Positions 7,236 through 8,843 of a stretch of 8,843 nucleotides of DNA are shown in pieces (the first letter of the stretch is position 1; every line of letters begins with the position of its first letter). The position numbers and the translations under genes are program-made. This DNA comes from VRUE01 sp035701465 (GTDB lineage Bacteria > Actinomycetota > Thermoleophilia > Solirubrobacterales > 70-9), in the NCBI GenBank assembly GCA_035701465.1, contig DASSMU010000174.1, forward strand, positions 1 through 8,843. The letters are read 5' to 3'. The notes below the pieces were generated by a model, which saw only the letters and a program-made list of their open reading frames with translations, was not told the origin of the DNA and did no database searches.

Positions 7236-7303
7236 ACGCCCCACCAGCAGGGGCGTGTCTGAGCTAATGGGGTCATATAGCCCCCTAAGCTCAGACACGC
7301 CCC
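7236..7303. repeat. Long inverted repeat with competing upstream arm in the divergent intergenic region
   Basis: GGGGCGTGTCTGAGCT (7250-7265) and its exact reverse complement (7288-7303) form a 16-base perfect stem. It is extended inward through two mismatches by GGGG/CCCC (7269-7272 with 7281-7284), leaving an AT-rich 8-base loop (TCATATAG). A third arm, ACGCCCC (7236-7242), can pair instead with GGGGCGT (7250-7256), so two structures are mutually exclusive. No T tract follows on either strand and the element sits between divergent genes, so an intrinsic terminator is unlikely. It could be an operator acting on both the kinase operon and the glycosyltransferase pair, an RNA leader structure, or a copy of a dispersed genomic repeat. 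Confidence 0.8.
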
Positions 7304-7329
7304 CCGGGGGCGGGGCGGCCGGGCTTCGT

Positions 7330-7346
7330 GGGAGAATCGATCGGTG
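7330..7346 (+). promoter_or_regulatory. Shine-Dalgarno and GTG start of the glycosyltransferase
   Basis: GGGAG at 7330-7334 lies nine bases before the GTG at 7344. This fixes the start of the glycosyltransferase, whose product then begins directly with the first strand of the GT2 fold (MRTLVFIPAWNE). It is one of the few clear ribosome binding sites in the window. Confidence 0.6.
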
Positions 7347-8072
7347 CGGACGCTGGTCTTCATTCCGGCCTGGAACGAGGAGGACTCGATCGCCGACGTG
7401 ATCGCGGGCGTGCGTGCCTCGATCCCGGAGGCCGACCTGCTGGTGATCGACGACGGCTCGACCGACGCGACCGGGGAACGGGCGCGCAGGGCGGGTGCCC
7501 TGGTCGCCTCGCTGCCCTTCAACCAGGGGCTGGGGGCGGCCCTGCAGACCGGCTACCTGCACGCCCTGCGCGAAGGCTACGAGGCCTGTGCCCACCTCGA
7601 CGCCGATGGGCAGCATCCGCCCGCCGAGGTGGCTCGGCTGCTGAACGAGATCTATGCCGACCGCGCCGACCTGGTGATCGGCTCGCGCTACCGCGACCCC
7701 GGCAAAGCCGAGAGCGACGACTACAAGCCGACGATCTCGCGACGGATCGGCATCGGCGTCTTCCGCTTCTTCCTGACCCTGGCGACGCGGCAGCGGTTCA
7801 CCGACACTACGAGCGGGATGCGGGCCGCGAACCGGCGCGTGATGGCGATGTTCAGCGAGCAGTACTCACCCGACTTCGCCGAGATCGAATCGCTGCAGCT
7901 CGCCGTGCGCGAAGGCCTGCGGGTCGGGGAGGTGCCGGTGCGAATGCTCGAGCGGGCCGGCGGGTCGTCCTTCCTCACACCGCTGCGCTCGGCCTTCTTC
8001 ATCTTCAAGGGGATGATCGTGCTGCTGGTCGGCCAGTTCCGTCCCCGCCACGTCGAGCCGAGCGAGCGATGA
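7344..8072 (+). CDS. Family 2 glycosyltransferase (DPM1/polyprenyl-phosphate sugar type)
   Basis: A 242-residue GT-A fold glycosyltransferase. FIPAWNEE near the N-terminus, VIDDGSTD (D36/D37) and LDADGQHPP (D86/D88, the metal-binding DxD) are the nucleotide-sugar and metal sites. VIGSRY, TSGMRAANR and VPVRMLERAGGSS are typical of dolichol-/polyprenyl-phosphate-mannose-synthase-like enzymes. These usually move a sugar from a nucleotide donor to a lipid phosphate on the cytoplasmic face, for later use in cell-envelope glycosylation. No C-terminal membrane helices of the GtrB type follow; one hydrophobic stretch (SAFFIFKGMIVLLVG) near the end may associate with the membrane. It overlaps the next gene by ATGA, so the DUF2304 protein is probably its partner. 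Donor sugar and acceptor cannot be read from sequence. Confidence 0.92.
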   Translation: MRTLVFIPAWNEEDSIADVIAGVRASIPEADLLVIDDGSTDATGERARRAGALVASLPFNQGLGAALQTGYLHALREGYEACAHLDADGQHPPAEVARLLNEIYADRADLVIGSRYRDPGKAESDDYKPTISRRIGIGVFRFFLTLATRQRFTDTTSGMRAANRRVMAMFSEQYSPDFAEIESLQLAVREGLRVGEVPVRMLERAGGSSFLTPLRSAFFIFKGMIVLLVGQFRPRHVEPSER

Positions 8073-8500
8073 ACGCGCTGGCACTGGCGGCGAGCCAGAG
8101 TCCCAAGGTCCACCTCACCGCGCAGACGCGGATCATCGCCGCCGTCCTCGCCCTCGCCTTCATGGCGCTGGTCCTCGAGCTGATCCGCCGCAACCGCCTG
8201 CAGGAGCGCTTCAGCGTGGTCTGGTTCGTCGCCGGTCTGGGGATGCTGGTCGGCGCCGCCTTCCCTGGCCTGCTGAGCCTGGTCGCCGACGCGATGGGCG
8301 TGCGCGACACCAACGTCGCCCTCTTCTCGATCGTGCTGCTCTTCCTGCTCGGCCTGGCGCTCAACTTCAGCGTGACGATGTCGCGCCAGGCGGCCCAGAT
8401 CACGCGCCTGGCCCAGGAGCAGGCGCTGGAGAAAGCGCGCGAGCAGGCAAGCTCAGGCGAAAACGGCAGCGAGGCGGAACGAGAGCGCCTCCAGAGCTAG
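8069..8500 (+). CDS. DUF2304 membrane protein
   Basis: A 143-residue protein starting in the ATGA overlap with the glycosyltransferase stop. It has three membrane helices, at about residues 21-39 (RIIAAVLALAFMALVLELI), 50-73 and 81-103, matching the usual DUF2304 layout with RRNRLQERFSVVWF between the first two. A charged Gln/Glu/Arg helix (~106-143, RQAAQITRLAQEQALEKARE) forms a cytoplasmic tail that could be a coiled coil. DUF2304 genes are commonly found next to GT2 genes and are thought to act with them in handling the lipid-linked sugar; the biochemical role is not established. The last 48 bases overlap, on the opposite strand, the 3' end of holB. Confidence 0.9.
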   Translation: MNALALAASQSPKVHLTAQTRIIAAVLALAFMALVLELIRRNRLQERFSVVWFVAGLGMLVGAAFPGLLSLVADAMGVRDTNVALFSIVLLFLLGLALNFSVTMSRQAAQITRLAQEQALEKAREQASSGENGSEAERERLQS

Positions 8501-8843
8501 CTCCTCGGAGACGTTGAGGTCGAGGCGGCGGCGGGTGTCCTGGACCAACTCGGCGGCACGGCGGGGGCGGGACGGGTCGAGGGACGCGGCGCTCGACTGA
8601 AGCTCGGCAAGGCGGTCCTGGTTGTAGACGACGTCGGTTACGCCGGAGGCGGTCGCCGTGAGGTCGCGGAACCAGGTCGCGCTCAGCTCCAGGGCGAGGT
8701 CGAGCATCTCCGTGCGGCGGCGGCGGCCGGCGCGTTTGGCTTCGTCGGTTATGTCCTTAGCGCTGCGTTTTACTCCGGCTTCGGCTTCTTCTTCGAGGAG
8801 CTTGCGGGTCGACTCTTCGGCTTCTTCGCCTGCTGATTCCGCG
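8453..8843 (-). CDS. holB: DNA polymerase III delta' subunit, C-terminal part (5' end missing)
   Basis: The frame is open from the window edge to the TGA at 8453-8455, giving about 129 residues. It starts with a long Glu/Ala/Arg-rich helical stretch (EEEAEAGVKRSAKDITDEAK), then the region typical of the delta' C-terminal collar domain: LDLALELSATWFRDL, VVYNQDRLAEL, AELVQDTRRRL and the ending LNVSEELALEALSFRL. Delta' is the stator of the clamp loader that places the sliding clamp on DNA; the N-terminal AAA+ part lies beyond the window. An internal ATG at 8707 is not the start. The gene converges on, and overlaps, the DUF2304 gene. It is a core replication gene, marking this end as backbone chromosome rather than island. 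The call rests on sequence pattern of the C-terminal domain only. Confidence 0.83.
   Translation of the reverse strand, partial: AESAGEEAEESTRKLLEEEAEAGVKRSAKDITDEAKRAGRRRRTEMLDLALELSATWFRDLTATASGVTDVVYNQDRLAELQSSAASLDPSRPRRAAELVQDTRRRLDLNVSEELALEALSFRLAAVFA

Noticed and set aside
7250..7303. Intrinsic transcription terminator at the long hairpin
   Set aside because: No T tract follows on either strand, and the element lies between divergently transcribed genes where a terminator is not expected.

Overview
The window looks like chromosomal DNA of a GC-rich actinobacterium. Very high third-position GC, frequent GTG starts, actinobacterial-type two-component, GT2/DUF2304 and HolB proteins, and stop/start junctions of a few bases all fit. 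A Thermoleophilia/Solirubrobacterales-type host is my best guess, but it is an inference; there is no rRNA, tRNA or marker gene to settle it.

Left part (1-3364, + strand), accessory in character. It starts inside a Fic-domain AMP-transferase gene with a C-terminal winged-helix domain. After a palindrome-rich gap comes a tight three-gene cassette: a small two-helix membrane protein, a second membrane-anchored protein joined to it by an ATGA overlap, and a 459-residue protein with two ferredoxin-like (RAM/ACT-like) repeats followed by a Schlafen-type AlbA_2 domain. The last two genes share a frame and are separated only by a TAG and two codons. I do not recognise this cassette as a named system. 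It is the best candidate here for something undescribed: a membrane-tethered sensor module coupled to an AlbA_2 effector, possibly stress- or defence-related.

Boundary (3365-3528). A short spacer between convergent genes contains a stretch with coding-like third-position GC but no start, possibly a gene remnant. To its right the sequence changes to the much more GC-rich style of the rest of the window.

Centre (3529-7217, - strand), reading right to left: HAMP/PAS sensor histidine kinase, OmpR/PhoB-type response regulator, SprT-like zinc metallopeptidase and an LtrA-family membrane protein. The kinase-regulator and SprT-LtrA junctions both read TGACGATG. The four genes probably form one operon in which a membrane-sensing two-component system sits with a metallopeptidase and a membrane protein.

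Right part (7218-8843). A divergent intergenic region holds a long, nearly perfect inverted repeat with a competing upstream arm. It is followed by a GT2 glycosyltransferase and a DUF2304 membrane protein (ATGA overlap), a standard pair in envelope glycosylation through a lipid-linked sugar. Converging on them, with 48 bases of overlap, is the 3' end of the DNA polymerase III delta' subunit gene (holB), which runs off the window.
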